Counted from the first letter of the stretch, positions 37,177-47,057 are shown. The stretch is 64,000 nucleotides of DNA from Nitrobacter vulgaris (GCF_002028545.1 NZ_MWPQ01000010.1:57501-121500), one strand, 5' to 3'. Notes: a model not told the origin generated them from the sequence alone. Made by a program: numbers and translations.

Positions 37177-38379
37177 ATGCTCAACAGTCTGGATTTGGAA
37201 GGCCGTCCTCAGGACACCCGGGTCGTGGTCGCCATGTCGGGCGGCGTCGACTCGTCTGTGACGGCCGCGCTGTTGAAGTCCGAGGGATACGATGTCGTCG
37301 GAATAACCCTGCAGCTTTACGATCATGGCGCTGCGACCCATCGCAAGGGCGCCTGCTGCGCCGGTCAGGACATTCATGACGCGCGAAACGTTGCGGAGCG
37401 CCTCGGCGTTCCGCATTACGTGCTGGACTATGAGAGCCGCTTCCGCGAAACCGTGATCGAGAATTTTGCTGACAGCTATGCGTCGGGCGAGACGCCGGTG
37501 CCTTGCATCGAGTGCAACCGCTTAGTCAAATTCCGTGATCTGTTGACGACTGCGCGCGAGCTTGGCGCTGCGGCATTGGCGACAGGCCATTACGTTGCCT
37601 CGCGCCGTTTGCCCGGTGGATCGCGCGCGCTGCTCTGCGCGGCGGACGCGGACCGCGACCAAAGCTATTTCCTGTTCGCCACCACGAGGGAGCAGCTCGA
37701 TTTTCTACGTTTTCCGCTGGGTGATATGACAAAGTCGCAGACCCGCGAATTGGCGCGGCGTTTTGGTCTATCGGTTGCCGACAAGCATGACAGCCAGGAT
37801 ATCTGTTTCGTGCCGACCGGTCGCTACACCGATATCATCAGTCAGTTGAAGCCGAACGCGATGGAGCCCGGCGATATCGTCGATCTCGGCGGGCACGTCA
37901 TCGGTCATCACGAGGGTATCGTGCATTTCACGGTGGGACAGCGCCGCGGTCTTGGCATCGCCTCCGGCGCGCCGCTTTACGTCCTGAGTCTTGATGCAGC
38001 GAACCGGCGCGTGGTGGTGGGACCGCGCGAAGCGCTGAAAATGCATCGCATCGTGCTGCGCGATGTCAACTGGATCGGCGATGGCGCGCTCGACCGCGCC
38101 ATCGGTGGTGGACTTGAACTCTTCGTGCGGGTGCGCTCGACTCGTAAACCTCAGCCGGCGTGGCTGCGCGTTGTTGACGGCTGCTATGAGGTCGAACTCG
38201 TGGCCGGCGAGGAGGGCGTGTCGCCTGGTCAGGCCTGTGTGTTCTACGACGGGCCGGAAGGGCAGGCGCGTGTGCTCGGCGGGGGATTCATCGCACGGGC
38301 CATGGCGCAGCGTGCAAACGAAGCCGCCGCGCAGAACAGTGCGCCAGCGCAACCCTTTGCCGCCGAATTGCGCGGGTAG
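37177..38379 (+). CDS. mnmA: tRNA-specific 2-thiouridylase MnmA
   Basis: MnmA puts sulfur on U34 of tRNA-Lys, -Glu and -Gln wobble positions. The 400 residues show the PP-loop AMSGGVDSS (19-27), which binds ATP, and the catalytic cysteine pair Cys113 (PCIECNR) and Cys210 (SQDICFVP) used for persulfide transfer. The C-terminal beta domain ends near 390. I placed the start at ATG 37177 because the upstream open frame (from 37105) adds residues without family similarity. It is followed by a methyltransferase 21 bp later on the same strand. Confidence 0.96.
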   Translation: MLNSLDLEGRPQDTRVVVAMSGGVDSSVTAALLKSEGYDVVGITLQLYDHGAATHRKGACCAGQDIHDARNVAERLGVPHYVLDYESRFRETVIENFADSYASGETPVPCIECNRLVKFRDLLTTARELGAAALATGHYVASRRLPGGSRALLCAADADRDQSYFLFATTREQLDFLRFPLGDMTKSQTRELARRFGLSVADKHDSQDICFVPTGRYTDIISQLKPNAMEPGDIVDLGGHVIGHHEGIVHFTVGQRRGLGIASGAPLYVLSLDAANRRVVVGPREALKMHRIVLRDVNWIGDGALDRAIGGGLELFVRVRSTRKPQPAWLRVVDGCYEVELVAGEEGVSPGQACVFYDGPEGQARVLGGGFIARAMAQRANEAAAQNSAPAQPFAAELRG

Positions 38380-38400
38380 AGTCCGGGACGCGCGGGAAGC

Positions 38401-39039
38401 ATGGGCAACGACATCGACCGCGCGGGCGTTGCCAGGGCCTATGGCCTCTGGGCACCGGTTTATGATCTGGTGTTCGGCAAGGTGTTCGATCCTGGCCGTC
38501 AATCCACGATCGAAATTGCCAACGCAATCGGTGGACGTATCCTTGATGTCGGCGTCGGCACCGGACTGTCGCTGTCGGATTATGCATCCACGACGAAACT
38601 GTATGGCGTGGACCTTTCTGAACCGATGCTGCGCAAGGCGCAGCAGCGGGTGCGGTCTCTTAACCTCACCAACGTCGAAACGCTGGCGGTGATGGACGCC
38701 AAGAACCTCGCTTTTTCCGATTCGTTTTTTGACGCGGTGGTGGCGCAGTTTGTCATCACGGCGGTGCCCGACCCCGAAGCGACGCTCGATGATTTTGTCC
38801 GGGTGCTGAAGCCGGGCGGCGAACTGATTCTGGTCAACCATATTGGCGCGGAGCGCGGGCCGCGCCGCTTGTTCGAACTGGGCTTTTCGCCCTTGGCCCG
38901 GCGGCTCGGCTGGCGCCCCGAGTTCCCGTGGGCGCGTCTCGTTAACTGGGCTGCCAAGCATGGCGGCGTGACGCTCTTCGAGCGTCGCCCGATGCGGCCG
39001 ATGGGACATTTTTCGCTGATCCGCTATCGAAAATCCTGA
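38401..39039 (+). CDS. Class I SAM-dependent methyltransferase, PmtA/UbiE-like
   Basis: This 212-residue protein has the class I methyltransferase fold with motif I ILDVGVGTGLSL (46-57), an acidic D at the end of strand two (LYGVDLSEPML), and motif LKPGGELILVNH. Size and the start AYGLWAPVYDLVFGKVFDPGR fit Rhodobacter-type phosphatidylethanolamine N-methyltransferases (PmtA), which make phosphatidylcholine, but UbiE-like quinone methyltransferases look similar, so the substrate is inferred. It starts 21 bp after mnmA and may share its transcript. Confidence 0.75.
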   Translation: MGNDIDRAGVARAYGLWAPVYDLVFGKVFDPGRQSTIEIANAIGGRILDVGVGTGLSLSDYASTTKLYGVDLSEPMLRKAQQRVRSLNLTNVETLAVMDAKNLAFSDSFFDAVVAQFVITAVPDPEATLDDFVRVLKPGGELILVNHIGAERGPRRLFELGFSPLARRLGWRPEFPWARLVNWAAKHGGVTLFERRPMRPMGHFSLIRYRKS

Positions 39040-39081
39040 TCGTACCGCGGAACATCCGCTGCGGCCATTCGTTGCCGTTTC

Positions 39082-39429
39082 ATGCGAATGAAGATCGCCT
39101 CCCTGTTGGTTGCCCTTTTTGCGTTCGCCGATATTGCTGCTGCGCAGGCGCCACCGACGGCGGCTTCCCCGCCCGGCACGACGGCAACGCCGCCTCCGTC
39201 TCCCAATTCCCCCACTTGCTCCCCTCACAATATACCCGCGCAGAACGGAACGGCGGCGGGCGAGCAAAAGCAGCCACTGGGCGAGAAGCTTGCGAAATCC
39301 GATGGCGTGCTATGTCCGCCTGCGGGGGTCGATCCGGAAATCCGCGCGCCGACCCCGGAAGGCGGCAATACGCCGGTGATTCCCCCGCCCGGCAGCCCTG
39401 GCGGCGATCCGACCGTGCGGCCCAAATAA
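39082..39429 (+). CDS. Small secreted Pro-rich protein of unknown function
   Basis: This 115-residue protein has a clear signal peptide (about residues 1-21, AAA-QA cleavage) and a mature part very rich in Pro, Thr and Ala with only two cysteines (TCSPHN and LCPPAG). No domain is recognised. The CPPAGVDPEIRAPTPEGGNT block looks like that of small exported proteins common in Bradyrhizobium relatives. It lies 42 bp after the methyltransferase on the same strand and before tRNA-Met. Confidence 0.65.
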   Translation: MRMKIASLLVALFAFADIAAAQAPPTAASPPGTTATPPPSPNSPTCSPHNIPAQNGTAAGEQKQPLGEKLAKSDGVLCPPAGVDPEIRAPTPEGGNTPVIPPPGSPGGDPTVRPK

Positions 39430-39534
39430 GCACCATTCATCGATAAGTCGGGGCGCTTGTTGCGGCTTTGCTTGACAGGCCCTCGAGCGGCTTTTTATAT
39501 GCCGCGCGTTCACGGCATCGTTGATGGACACTGC

Positions 39535-39611
39535 GGCGAGGTAGCTCAGCTGGTTAGAGCACGGGAATCATAATCCTGGGGTCGGGGGTTCGAGTCCCTC
39601 CCTCGCTACCA
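39535..39611 (+). tRNA. tRNA-Met (anticodon CAT)
   Basis: A full cloverleaf can be folded: acceptor stem GGCGAGG/CCTCGCT, D arm GCTC...GAGC, anticodon stem CGGGA/TCCTG with loop ATCATAA (anticodon CAT), and T arm GGGGG-TTCGAGT-CCCTC. The CCA end is encoded. It has the GC-rich pattern of elongator tRNA-Met. It is not an initiator, because the anticodon stem lacks the three GC pairs. A tRNA-Ile2 with lysidine is less likely from the acceptor stem but cannot be fully excluded. Confidence 0.93.
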
Positions 39612-39823
39612 CTCTCTTTCACATATATCCCGGATCAAGCGATCAAGCGTTCCCCGTTGTAAAACGAAAAGCTGATCTGATGCCGAGTTGCGAGCGGGCA
39701 AGCGGATGTCGGCAAAGTCTCCTCCGGATTGCGCGAGGGGCGAGCGCGCCTCGGGCATCGACGAAGTCGGCGGCACCCGCGCATCTTGCTTGAGCGTTTG
39801 AAATATATGACCGGCTGAGGGGA

Positions 39824-41551
39824 ATGCACGAACTTATTGGCGACATCACGCTTTGCATCCTGTTTGCCTGGGGTCTTGGGTTGGCCGCTCATTTTTCCCG
39901 GCAACCGTTGATTCTGGCTTATCTGCTGGCCGGATTCTTCATTGGTCCATTCGGGATGGAATGGGTCAAATCGCAGGAGTCGATCCGGACCATTTCCGAA
40001 CTCGGCCTGATCTTCATGCTTTTCATGATCGGCCTGGAAATCGATCTGAAGAAGATCATGCGCGCCGGGCCGGTGATCCTGATCGCCGGCGGCGGACAGC
40101 TCCTCGGCGGCTGCATTCTGGGCGTATTGTTTTTCATGGCAATCGGTCTGCCCATCGATGTCGGTGGGTTCGATGCGCTTTATCTCTGTGTCGCATGCGC
40201 GCTCTCGAGTACAGTCATCATCGTCAAAGTGCTCTATGAAAAACACGAGCTCGACACACTGCCGGGCCGTATCACGCTTGGTGTGCTGGTGCTTCAGGAT
40301 GTCTTCGCGATCCTGTTCCTGGCGGTCCAGCCTAGTCTCGACGATCTTCACATTACCATCGTGCTGCTGTCGATCGCACGGGCCGGCACGTTAGTCGCGA
40401 CTGCGCTGATCCTCAGCCGCTATGTACTGCCTTACCTGTTTCATCAGATCGCACGCCGCCCCGAGCTGGTGCTGCTCGGCGCGCTCGCGTGGTGCTTTCT
40501 GATCGGCGAAATCGCTGAACAATTGCATCTGTCGCGCGAGATGGGCTCGCTGGTGGCCGGGGTCTCGCTCTCAACTTTTCCCTACGCGCTCGACGTCACC
40601 GCAAAGGTGACGACGTTGCGCGATTTCTTCATCACGCTGTTCTTCGTCGCGCTGGGCATGACTATTCCGATTCCGAACGGATCCGTGATTGGGCTCGCGC
40701 TGGTGATCGCGGCCTTTACCGTGGTAAGTCGTCTCAGCACGACTTTCCTGCCACTGTATCTGATGAAGCAGGGATTGCGAGCCAGCCTTCTGCCGGCCAT
40801 CAATCTGGCGCAGATCAGCGAGTTCTCGCTTGTCGTAATTCAAACCGGGCTGATTGCGGGACATATCCAAAGCGAGACCGCGAGCGCAGCGTCGTTCGCG
40901 TTCGTGGTGCTGGCGGTGTTGAGTACGTTCGCTATCGGTCGAAGCGACCAGCTCTCTCGGTACGGCATCATGTTCCTGAAACGGATCGGCCTTCGCGATC
41001 TCGACCGCCTCCAGGCGGGGGAGGGTGGGCATGGCGCAGGACACGGTGAGCCGCGACGCATTGTCATTCTCGGATTCTTCCGTGCCGCCAGCGCACTGCT
41101 GAGCGAGATCGAATGCCGGGACGAGTCGATGCTGGACCAGATCGGAGTGGTCGACTTTAATCCGGTGGTGTTCAGTACCCTCTCGGCTCGCGGCCTGCAT
41201 GTCACTTATGGTGACATCAGCAACGTGGATACGCTCGTCCATGCCGGGGTCGGCAGCGCCGAGATCATCATTCTGAGCGTGCCGGATTCGCTGCTCAAGG
41301 GTGCCAATAATGAAAAGCTTGTCCGCCACGTTCGTTCGCTGAACCCGACCGCAAAGATCATCTCGACGGCGGACCGGTTGTCGGACGTCGAGGATCAATA
41401 TGCCGCCGGCGCGGACTACGTGACGGTGACTCGGCTGACCGACGCGCAAGAGTTGTTTGCGGCGATTGAAGCCGCCGAAAACGGGTTGTTGGCCGACAAG
41501 CGCGCCGAGACCGACGCGATTCTGGAAGGGCGTCGGGAGGTACTGCCGTAG
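39824..41551 (+). CDS. Monovalent cation:proton antiporter, Kef/YbaL-type
   Basis: This 575-residue CPA2-family membrane protein has about 12 hydrophobic segments in the first 380 residues (beginning MHELIGDITLCILFAWGLGL), typical of K+/H+ or Na+/H+ exchange. A cytoplasmic TrkA-N (RCK) domain (about 405-530) follows, with the Rossmann segment RRIVILGFFRAASALL. Its motif GFF replaces the usual GxGxxG, so nucleotide binding may differ from KefC. The ATG is preceded by GAGGGG. It is monocistronic and follows the tRNA. Which ion is carried cannot be read from sequence. Confidence 0.85.
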   Translation: MHELIGDITLCILFAWGLGLAAHFSRQPLILAYLLAGFFIGPFGMEWVKSQESIRTISELGLIFMLFMIGLEIDLKKIMRAGPVILIAGGGQLLGGCILGVLFFMAIGLPIDVGGFDALYLCVACALSSTVIIVKVLYEKHELDTLPGRITLGVLVLQDVFAILFLAVQPSLDDLHITIVLLSIARAGTLVATALILSRYVLPYLFHQIARRPELVLLGALAWCFLIGEIAEQLHLSREMGSLVAGVSLSTFPYALDVTAKVTTLRDFFITLFFVALGMTIPIPNGSVIGLALVIAAFTVVSRLSTTFLPLYLMKQGLRASLLPAINLAQISEFSLVVIQTGLIAGHIQSETASAASFAFVVLAVLSTFAIGRSDQLSRYGIMFLKRIGLRDLDRLQAGEGGHGAGHGEPRRIVILGFFRAASALLSEIECRDESMLDQIGVVDFNPVVFSTLSARGLHVTYGDISNVDTLVHAGVGSAEIIILSVPDSLLKGANNEKLVRHVRSLNPTAKIISTADRLSDVEDQYAAGADYVTVTRLTDAQELFAAIEAAENGLLADKRAETDAILEGRREVLP

Positions 41552-41687
41552 TTGATCCGGTACCGAACTCACCATGCCGGATCATATATGATGGCATGAT
41601 CGTGTGACCGCTTTTCCGGACGCCGTCGGTTGCACCGCCGCCCGCTCTGCGTCATACGAACTTCCGTCAAACGGGAACGCGCAGACC

Positions 41688-42764
41688 ATGCCCCATCGGA
41701 TACCGGAAGTCCTCCAGGCTTTTGCCAATGGCGAAATCGTCGTCGTCACTGACGATGAGGACCGTGAGGGGGAGGGTGATCTGATCGTCGCAGCCTCGCT
41801 CTGCACCGCGGAGAAAATGGCGTTTGTTATACGGCACACGTCCGGCATCGTTTGCGCGCCGATCACCACGGAGGATGCGCAACGGCTGCGGCTTGATCCG
41901 ATGGTCGCGCATAACGAGTCCAATCATACAACGGCTTTTACCGTCTCGATTGATTACAAGCCGGACGGCGGCACCGGCATTTCGGCCGAGGCGCGTGCCT
42001 CCTGTTGCCGGGCGCTTGCCAATCCGAACGCCGGTGCCAGCGACTTTGCCCGGCCCGGCCACGTCTTCCCTCTGATCGCACGCAACGGCGGCGTCCTGCT
42101 GCGCGCCGGCCATACCGAGGCGGCGGTCGATCTTTGCAAGTTGGCGGGCCTGCCCCCGGTCGGGGTCATCAGCGAACTGATGAACGACGACGGCACGGTG
42201 ATGAAAGGCGAGCAGGTGGCGCAGTTTGCTGCTGCGAACGGGCTCAGGCATGTGACCATCGCCGATATCATCGCGTATCGTCAGGCGCGAGAGAAACTGA
42301 TTGAGCGGGTTTCGGAATTTGCGATCGACAGCCCGATCGGGCTGCTGCAAGGCTACGCTTACCGCTCGCCGTTCGATACGATAGCCCATGTCGCGTTTGT
42401 CTATAACGGTGTCGGCGACGGCCAGAACGTCCTGACCCGTTTCCACAAATCCAATATTGTACGCGACATTTTCGCCGGGCCGAAACGCATGGAGGCCGTG
42501 CTCGAACACTTCAGGAAGGCCGGCCGCGGCGTGCTGGTCTATCTGCGAGACGGTGCCGCGGGGGTGCCGGTGGCGCCGCTTCCTGAAGACAGGTCAGCGG
42601 AAGCTGATCGCAACAGACAGTGGCGAGAGGTCGGCGTCGGCGCGCAGATTCTGCGCGATCTCGGCGTGACGTCGATCCGGCATCTGACCTCGTCGGCCTA
42701 CGACTACAAGGGGCTCTCCGGTTTCGGCATCGAGATCGTTTCGAACGAGCATCTGGAAAGCTGA
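41688..42764 (+). CDS. ribB: 3,4-dihydroxy-2-butanone 4-phosphate synthase with degenerate GTP cyclohydrolase II domain (RibBX-like)
   Basis: The N-terminal half (about residues 1-205) is a RibB domain with the metal/substrate loop DDEDREGEGDL (22-32), RPGHVFPL and HTEAAVDLC, and makes the four-carbon unit of riboflavin. The C-terminal half aligns in layout with GTP cyclohydrolase II but lacks the three zinc cysteines (C-x-H-S-E-C and R-C-D-C-G blocks are absent), so it is probably not a cyclohydrolase. Such RibBA-like proteins (RibBX) are known in alphaproteobacteria. GTG 41604 would add 28 residues; ATG 41688 fits the domain start. Confidence 0.88.
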   Translation: MPHRIPEVLQAFANGEIVVVTDDEDREGEGDLIVAASLCTAEKMAFVIRHTSGIVCAPITTEDAQRLRLDPMVAHNESNHTTAFTVSIDYKPDGGTGISAEARASCCRALANPNAGASDFARPGHVFPLIARNGGVLLRAGHTEAAVDLCKLAGLPPVGVISELMNDDGTVMKGEQVAQFAAANGLRHVTIADIIAYRQAREKLIERVSEFAIDSPIGLLQGYAYRSPFDTIAHVAFVYNGVGDGQNVLTRFHKSNIVRDIFAGPKRMEAVLEHFRKAGRGVLVYLRDGAAGVPVAPLPEDRSAEADRNRQWREVGVGAQILRDLGVTSIRHLTSSAYDYKGLSGFGIEIVSNEHLES

Positions 42765-42848
42765 CTGTGGTTGCAGCGTCGAATTAGGATATACTCATGA
42801 TCGCGGCTTTGCCGGCAGCGGTATCCGGAACGACGTGAAAGGATTGTC

Positions 42849-44063
42849 ATGAGTGTTCGTCCGCAAGGCAAGGACAAACCCGTGCCGGTCAGTTTCCAGT
42901 GGGACGATCCGTTCAGGCTGGACGATCAGCTGACCGAAGACGAACGCATGATCCGCGACACCGCGCGCGCCTATGCGCAGGACAAGCTGCAGCCGCGTAT
43001 CGTCAGGGCCTATCAGGAGGAGAAGACCGATCGCGAGATCTTCAATGAGATGGGCGAGCTTGGCCTGAACGGTATCACACTTCCGCAAGAGTATGGTTGT
43101 GCCAATGCCAGCTACGTCGCCTATGGCCTCGTCGCGCGGGAGATCGAGCGTGTGGACTCGGGTTACCGCTCGATGAACTCGGTGCAGTCATCATTGGTGA
43201 TGTATCCGATCTATGCTTATGGCGACGAGAATCAGCGCAAAAGATATTTGCCGAAGCTTGCGACCGGCGAATGGGTCGGTTGTTTCGGTCTGACCGAACC
43301 GGATGCCGGTTCCGATCCCGGCGGCATGAAAACCCGCGCCGAGAAAGTGTCGGACGGCTATCGGCTGACTGGTTCGAAGACGTGGATTTCCAACGCACCG
43401 ATCGCGGATGTGTTCGTTGTTTGGGCCAAGTCGTCGGCGCACGACAACCAAGTCCGCGGCTTCGTGCTCGAAAAGGGCGCGAAGGGCCTATCCGCCCCGA
43501 AGATCGACGGCAAGCTCAGTTTGCGGGCGTCGGCTACCGGCGAGATCGTGATGGATGGCGTGGTCGTGCCGGAAGAGAACCTGTTGCCGAACGTGTCCGG
43601 ACTGAAAGGTCCGTTCGGCTGCCTGAACCGCGCGCGCTACGGCATATCATGGGGCGTTATGGGCGCGGCGGAAGACTGTATGGATCGCGCGCGAACATAC
43701 GTGCTCGAGCGAAAGCAGTTCGGCCGTCCGCTGGCGGCTACGCAATTGGTGCAGAAGAAGCTCGCGGATATGCAGACTGACATCGCGCTCGGGCTTCAGG
43801 GCAGCCTGCGCGTCGGCCGTTTGATGGACGAGGGCAAGATGGCGCCGGAGATGATCTCCATCGTCAAACGCAACAATTGCGGCAAGGCGCTCGATATCGC
43901 GCGGATGGCGCGCGATATGCACGGCGCCAACGGAGTTCAGATCGAATATCACGTGATGCGTCACGCCGCCAACCTTGAAACCGTCAATACTTATGAAGGC
44001 ACCCACGACGTCCATGCGCTGGTCCTTGGCCGCGCCATCACCGGAATCCCGGCGTTTTCTTAG
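42849..44063 (+). CDS. gcdH: Glutaryl-CoA dehydrogenase
   Basis: This 404-residue acyl-CoA dehydrogenase oxidises and decarboxylates glutaryl-CoA to crotonyl-CoA with FAD, in lysine/tryptophan and aromatic acid breakdown. The catalytic Glu383 is in [10 protein letters not shown]. The block [20 protein letters not shown] carries the Arg that binds the second carboxylate in [23 protein letters not shown] and [19 protein letters not shown] are the FAD/substrate signatures. It follows ribB after about 85 bp and has AAGGAT before its ATG. I see no neighbouring glutarate genes. Confidence 0.9.
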   Translation: MSVRPQGKDKPVPVSFQWDDPFRLDDQLTEDERMIRDTARAYAQDKLQPRIVRAYQEEKTDREIFNEMGELGLNGITLPQEYGCANASYVAYGLVAREIERVDSGYRSMNSVQSSLVMYPIYAYGDENQRKRYLPKLATGEWVGCFGLTEPDAGSDPGGMKTRAEKVSDGYRLTGSKTWISNAPIADVFVVWAKSSAHDNQVRGFVLEKGAKGLSAPKIDGKLSLRASATGEIVMDGVVVPEENLLPNVSGLKGPFGCLNRARYGISWGVMGAAEDCMDRARTYVLERKQFGRPLAATQLVQKKLADMQTDIALGLQGSLRVGRLMDEGKMAPEMISIVKRNNCGKALDIARMARDMHGANGVQIEYHVMRHAANLETVNTYEGTHDVHALVLGRAITGIPAFS

Positions 44064-44181
44064 AGGCGTATCGTCGCGCAACTCGAAGCCCTCATGCCCG
44101 GGCAGAAGCGCGAAGCGCGTCTCCGCGCAGGTGGCCCGGGTATCCATCTTTGAAGAAGGTTGGATTGCCGGATTCATGGCG

Positions 44182-44271
44182 CTTTCGGAGCGAAGTGGGT
44201 TCGCGTGAAGAAACGCGTTAAAACAACAATCTAGAGCTTCGCTTCTGATGCCATCAGGGGAAAGGCTCTAA
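44182..44271 (-). repeat. Dispersed palindromic repeat, copy 5
   Basis: This copy reads GGAGCGAAGTGGGTTCGCG, then the GTGAAGAAACGCG block, then CTTCGCTTCTGATGCC and ends in AAAGGCTCT. The inner right arm has lost several bases (only CTGAT/ATCAG remains). A partial ATTGCCGGA element precedes it. It lies between gcdH and the metallo-beta-lactamase-fold gene. Confidence 0.7.
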
Positions 44272-44298
44272 TCCGACAATGACGGCTTGGGTTAGTTC

Positions 44299-45216
44299 AT
44301 GTCCGACACCGAAGACATTCCCTTCAACCGTGACTTTCCGCTGAAGCCGGGCGTCGCCGAGGAAGTCGTGCCCGGGGTCCGTCGCTTGCTTTGCAATAAT
44401 CCGAGTCCTTTCACCTTCACAGGAACGGTGAGCTACATCGTCGGCCGCGGCAAGGTTGCGATCATCGATCCCGGACCGGATAGTGAGGCTCATGCGAAAG
44501 CGTTGCTCGACGCGGTGAGAGGCGAGACTGTGACGCACATCTTCGTCACCCACACCCACAAGGATCATTCATCGAATGCCGCGCGCGTCAGGGCGGCTAC
44601 CGGCGCGGCAGTTTATGCGGAGGGACCGCATCGTGCTTCGCGGCCACGGTTTGAAAACGAAAAACACAATCCGGAGTTCGGCGCCGATCGCGACTTTAGT
44701 CCCGACGTTAGGCTTCGTGATGGCGACGCCGCGACCAGCGATGAATGGGCGCTGGAAGCGGTGAGCGCGCCCGGACATACCGCGAACCATATGGCGTTTG
44801 CATGGAAGGAACGCGGAATCCTTTTCGTTGGTGACCATGTCATGGGCTGGTCCACCTCGATCGTCGCGCCGCCGGACGGGTCGATGATCGACTATATGGC
44901 CTCGCTCGAGAAGCTCTCGCAGCGCGACGAGCAACTGTATTTCTCCGGTCATGGCCCCGAGATTCGGGATGGGCCACGTTTCGTGCGGCATCTGGCGCGG
45001 CATCGCCGGGCGCGCGAAGCCTCGATCCTGCATCGGCTGGCGAAAGGCGAGGCCGATATTCCGACCCTGGTCCGCGCCATCTATATCGGCCTTGATTCCA
45101 GGCTGTCCGGCGCCGCCGGCTATTCGGTGCTGGCGCATCTGGAAGATCTGGTGGCGCGGGGCCTTGTGCTCACGAATGGTGATCCCGTCATCGGTGGACG
45201 CTACCGGCTGGCGTGA
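44299..45216 (+). CDS. MBL-fold metallohydrolase (LACTB2-like)
   Basis: This 305-residue metallo-beta-lactamase-fold protein has the zinc motif HTHKDH (85-90) and further ligands in the GDHVMGWS (about residues 175-182) and SGHGPEI (about 216-222) blocks. A small C-terminal helical domain with the YSVLAHLEDLVARGLVL segment is a winged helix found in LACTB2-like proteins, which are ribonucleases or thioester/lactone hydrolases. The substrate is not predictable; the nearness of gcdH does not settle it. It converges with the DUF1499 gene, 3 bp apart. Confidence 0.82.
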   Translation: MSDTEDIPFNRDFPLKPGVAEEVVPGVRRLLCNNPSPFTFTGTVSYIVGRGKVAIIDPGPDSEAHAKALLDAVRGETVTHIFVTHTHKDHSSNAARVRAATGAAVYAEGPHRASRPRFENEKHNPEFGADRDFSPDVRLRDGDAATSDEWALEAVSAPGHTANHMAFAWKERGILFVGDHVMGWSTSIVAPPDGSMIDYMASLEKLSQRDEQLYFSGHGPEIRDGPRFVRHLARHRRAREASILHRLAKGEADIPTLVRAIYIGLDSRLSGAAGYSVLAHLEDLVARGLVLTNGDPVIGGRYRLA

Positions 45217-45219
45217 GCC

Positions 45220-46074
45220 TTATCGCTTGACCGCTCCCTTTCCGGGAGGCTTGACCGGCACGGGCGGCTCCTTCACCGGTTTCTCGACAATGTTTTCGGC
45301 AGCGGTGTTGATGTCGTCGATCAGACTGCTAACACGCGCGGCGTTGCTGCCGAGATCGTGCTCGAAATAACGCGACGAGGAGCGGATATCGACGCGCGAC
45401 CCGTCCTCGGTCGGCATGATGCGGATCACCACGTCTTCGCGGAACCCCATGACTGGCGTTTTCGCCACGGCCTCGATATGGCCGGGCTGCCGCGGCAGCT
45501 GCGGCGGGCGTTCATCGATCACCAGCCATTTGCGCCGCGCGACGAGCCGCCGGACGATATCGAAGGCATGCTGGGCCGTCAGATCCAGCTCCACCGGCTC
45601 GATCGCGGGATAGGCCACGCGCTGCTGTTCGGCAGAATAAAGACCGGTGTAGACTGCGGAGTTGGCGCCGTCGGTACCGCGCAGCCGCGCCAGCGCGTCG
45701 AAGTGAGGCGGGTTGATCGGATCGGTGGTGATATCGTGGATCGGCGGCAGGTTGCGATATTTCACGGCGAGGTATGCCGGATAGGCGAGAATGAGCACGT
45801 TCAGTAGCAGCGCTGTCAGGATACGGCCTATGCCGCGTGAGCCATTCCGCCATAGCGCTACAAGGCCTGCGAACGCCACCAGGATCGACAGCCCGGCGCA
45901 GGCCAGAGCGCCTAACAAGGTCGCGAGCGCGGGCTTGCTCTCGAGGATACCGAACCTTACGGCTACAATGGACACCAGCGTCGCGACCGCTGAGAACACC
46001 GCAAGTCGCCGCGCCCAGGTAGCCAGCGCGGAGAACGGTTCGGATTGATAGCGTGCGGAAAACCTGCGGGCCAT
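45220..46074 (-). CDS. DUF1499 domain-containing membrane protein
   Basis: This 284-residue protein has three hydrophobic segments in its first 110 residues (about 23-45, 50-72 and 85-108) and then a DUF1499 domain (about 125-260) with the blocks RWLVARRKWLVIDERPPQ-like and MPTEDGSRVDIRSSSRYFEHDLG. DUF1499 proteins are of unknown function. The end KPVKEPPVPVKPPGKGAVKR is a Pro/Lys tail. The ATG at 46074 fits the first hydrophobic segment; the longer frame upstream overlaps the neighbouring LysR gene 3' end and was not used. Confidence 0.72.
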   Translation of the reverse strand: MARRFSARYQSEPFSALATWARRLAVFSAVATLVSIVAVRFGILESKPALATLLGALACAGLSILVAFAGLVALWRNGSRGIGRILTALLLNVLILAYPAYLAVKYRNLPPIHDITTDPINPPHFDALARLRGTDGANSAVYTGLYSAEQQRVAYPAIEPVELDLTAQHAFDIVRRLVARRKWLVIDERPPQLPRQPGHIEAVAKTPVMGFREDVVIRIMPTEDGSRVDIRSSSRYFEHDLGSNAARVSSLIDDINTAAENIVEKPVKEPPVPVKPPGKGAVKR

Positions 46075-46115
46075 CGGAGCGTCCGGTTTCGGCGGGGACG
46101 GGTTGCGTGGATCAC

Positions 46116-47057
46116 CTACCTTATTTGCTTCCTTGAAGAAACGCTGCTGTTCGCTTCCGTCAAAGTGGCGAACTCTGCGGCCAGAAAGTCCAGCAGCGCC
46201 CGTACCGAGGGCAACAATCCGCGTCGCGACGAGAACACCGCATGGACGATGCCGGCGCGCGGACGCCATTGCGGCAGCACGTCGACCAGCGTGCCATTGT
46301 CGAGGTCGGCTTCTACTACCATGGCCGGAAATTGTCCGACGCCGATGCCGCGCAGGGCCGCGAAACGCAGTGCCACCATGTCCTCGGTGATGAGGCGTGG
46401 TGTGTAGGGGATCAGCGCAGTGGCTTCGTCAGGGCCGTCGAGGCACCATTCATGATGCTGGTGAGGCGGTCCCCAGCCGATGCTTGGAAGTTTGGGAAGA
46501 TCGGCGGGAACAAGCGGGTGGCTCAGTCCCTTTAACAGTATCGGCGCCGCCACCAGCCGCTGCGTGCTCTCGGCCAATACCCGCATCACCAGATCGTTGT
46601 TTTCGAGTGGCGGAAAACGCACGCGTAGCGCGATGTCGATACCATCGGCGATCAAGTCGACACGGCGCGGCGTGCTTTCGAGATGCACCGCAACGTCCGG
46701 ACACTCGGCCATGAAGCGGGCGATCATCTCGCCGACCTGGAAATACAGAAGCGGCGGCGGACAACTCACGCGAACGATACCTTGCGGTTTGCTGCGCGAG
46801 CGCTCGATCAGTTCCTGCGCCGCATCGGCTTCCACCAGCATAGCGACGCAATGCCGATAGTAGTCCTGCCCGATCTCGGTGACGCTGAAGCGCCGGGTCG
46901 AACGCTGGATCAACCGCACCCCGAGCCTGTCCTCCAGCATTGCGATGCGGCGGCTCAATCGCGAACGCGGCATCCCCAGCGCGCGGGCGGCGGCGGCAAA
47001 ACCGCCATGATCGACCACCTGAACGAAGAAATACAGATCGTTGAGATCCTGCATCAT
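46116..47057 (-). CDS. LysR-family transcriptional regulator
   Basis: This 313-residue regulator has an N-terminal winged helix-turn-helix (about residues 4-62, FFVQVVDHGGFAAAARALGM then SRLSRRIAMLEDRLGV) and a LysR substrate-binding domain (about 90-295). Two consecutive ATG codons at 47057/47054 start the protein; the longer frame upstream lies in the divergent promoter region. It is divergent from a pirin gene with about 113 bp between, an arrangement in which LysR proteins commonly regulate the neighbour. The inducer is unknown. Confidence 0.88.
   Translation of the reverse strand: MMQDLNDLYFFVQVVDHGGFAAAARALGMPRSRLSRRIAMLEDRLGVRLIQRSTRRFSVTEIGQDYYRHCVAMLVEADAAQELIERSRSKPQGIVRVSCPPPLLYFQVGEMIARFMAECPDVAVHLESTPRRVDLIADGIDIALRVRFPPLENNDLVMRVLAESTQRLVAAPILLKGLSHPLVPADLPKLPSIGWGPPHQHHEWCLDGPDEATALIPYTPRLITEDMVALRFAALRGIGVGQFPAMVVEADLDNGTLVDVLPQWRPRAGIVHAVFSSRRGLLPSVRALLDFLAAEFATLTEANSSVSSRKQIR

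Noticed and set aside
37768-39267. Minus-strand frame of 499 codons across mnmA and the methyltransferase
   Set aside because: It spans two separate plus-strand genes and has no motif.
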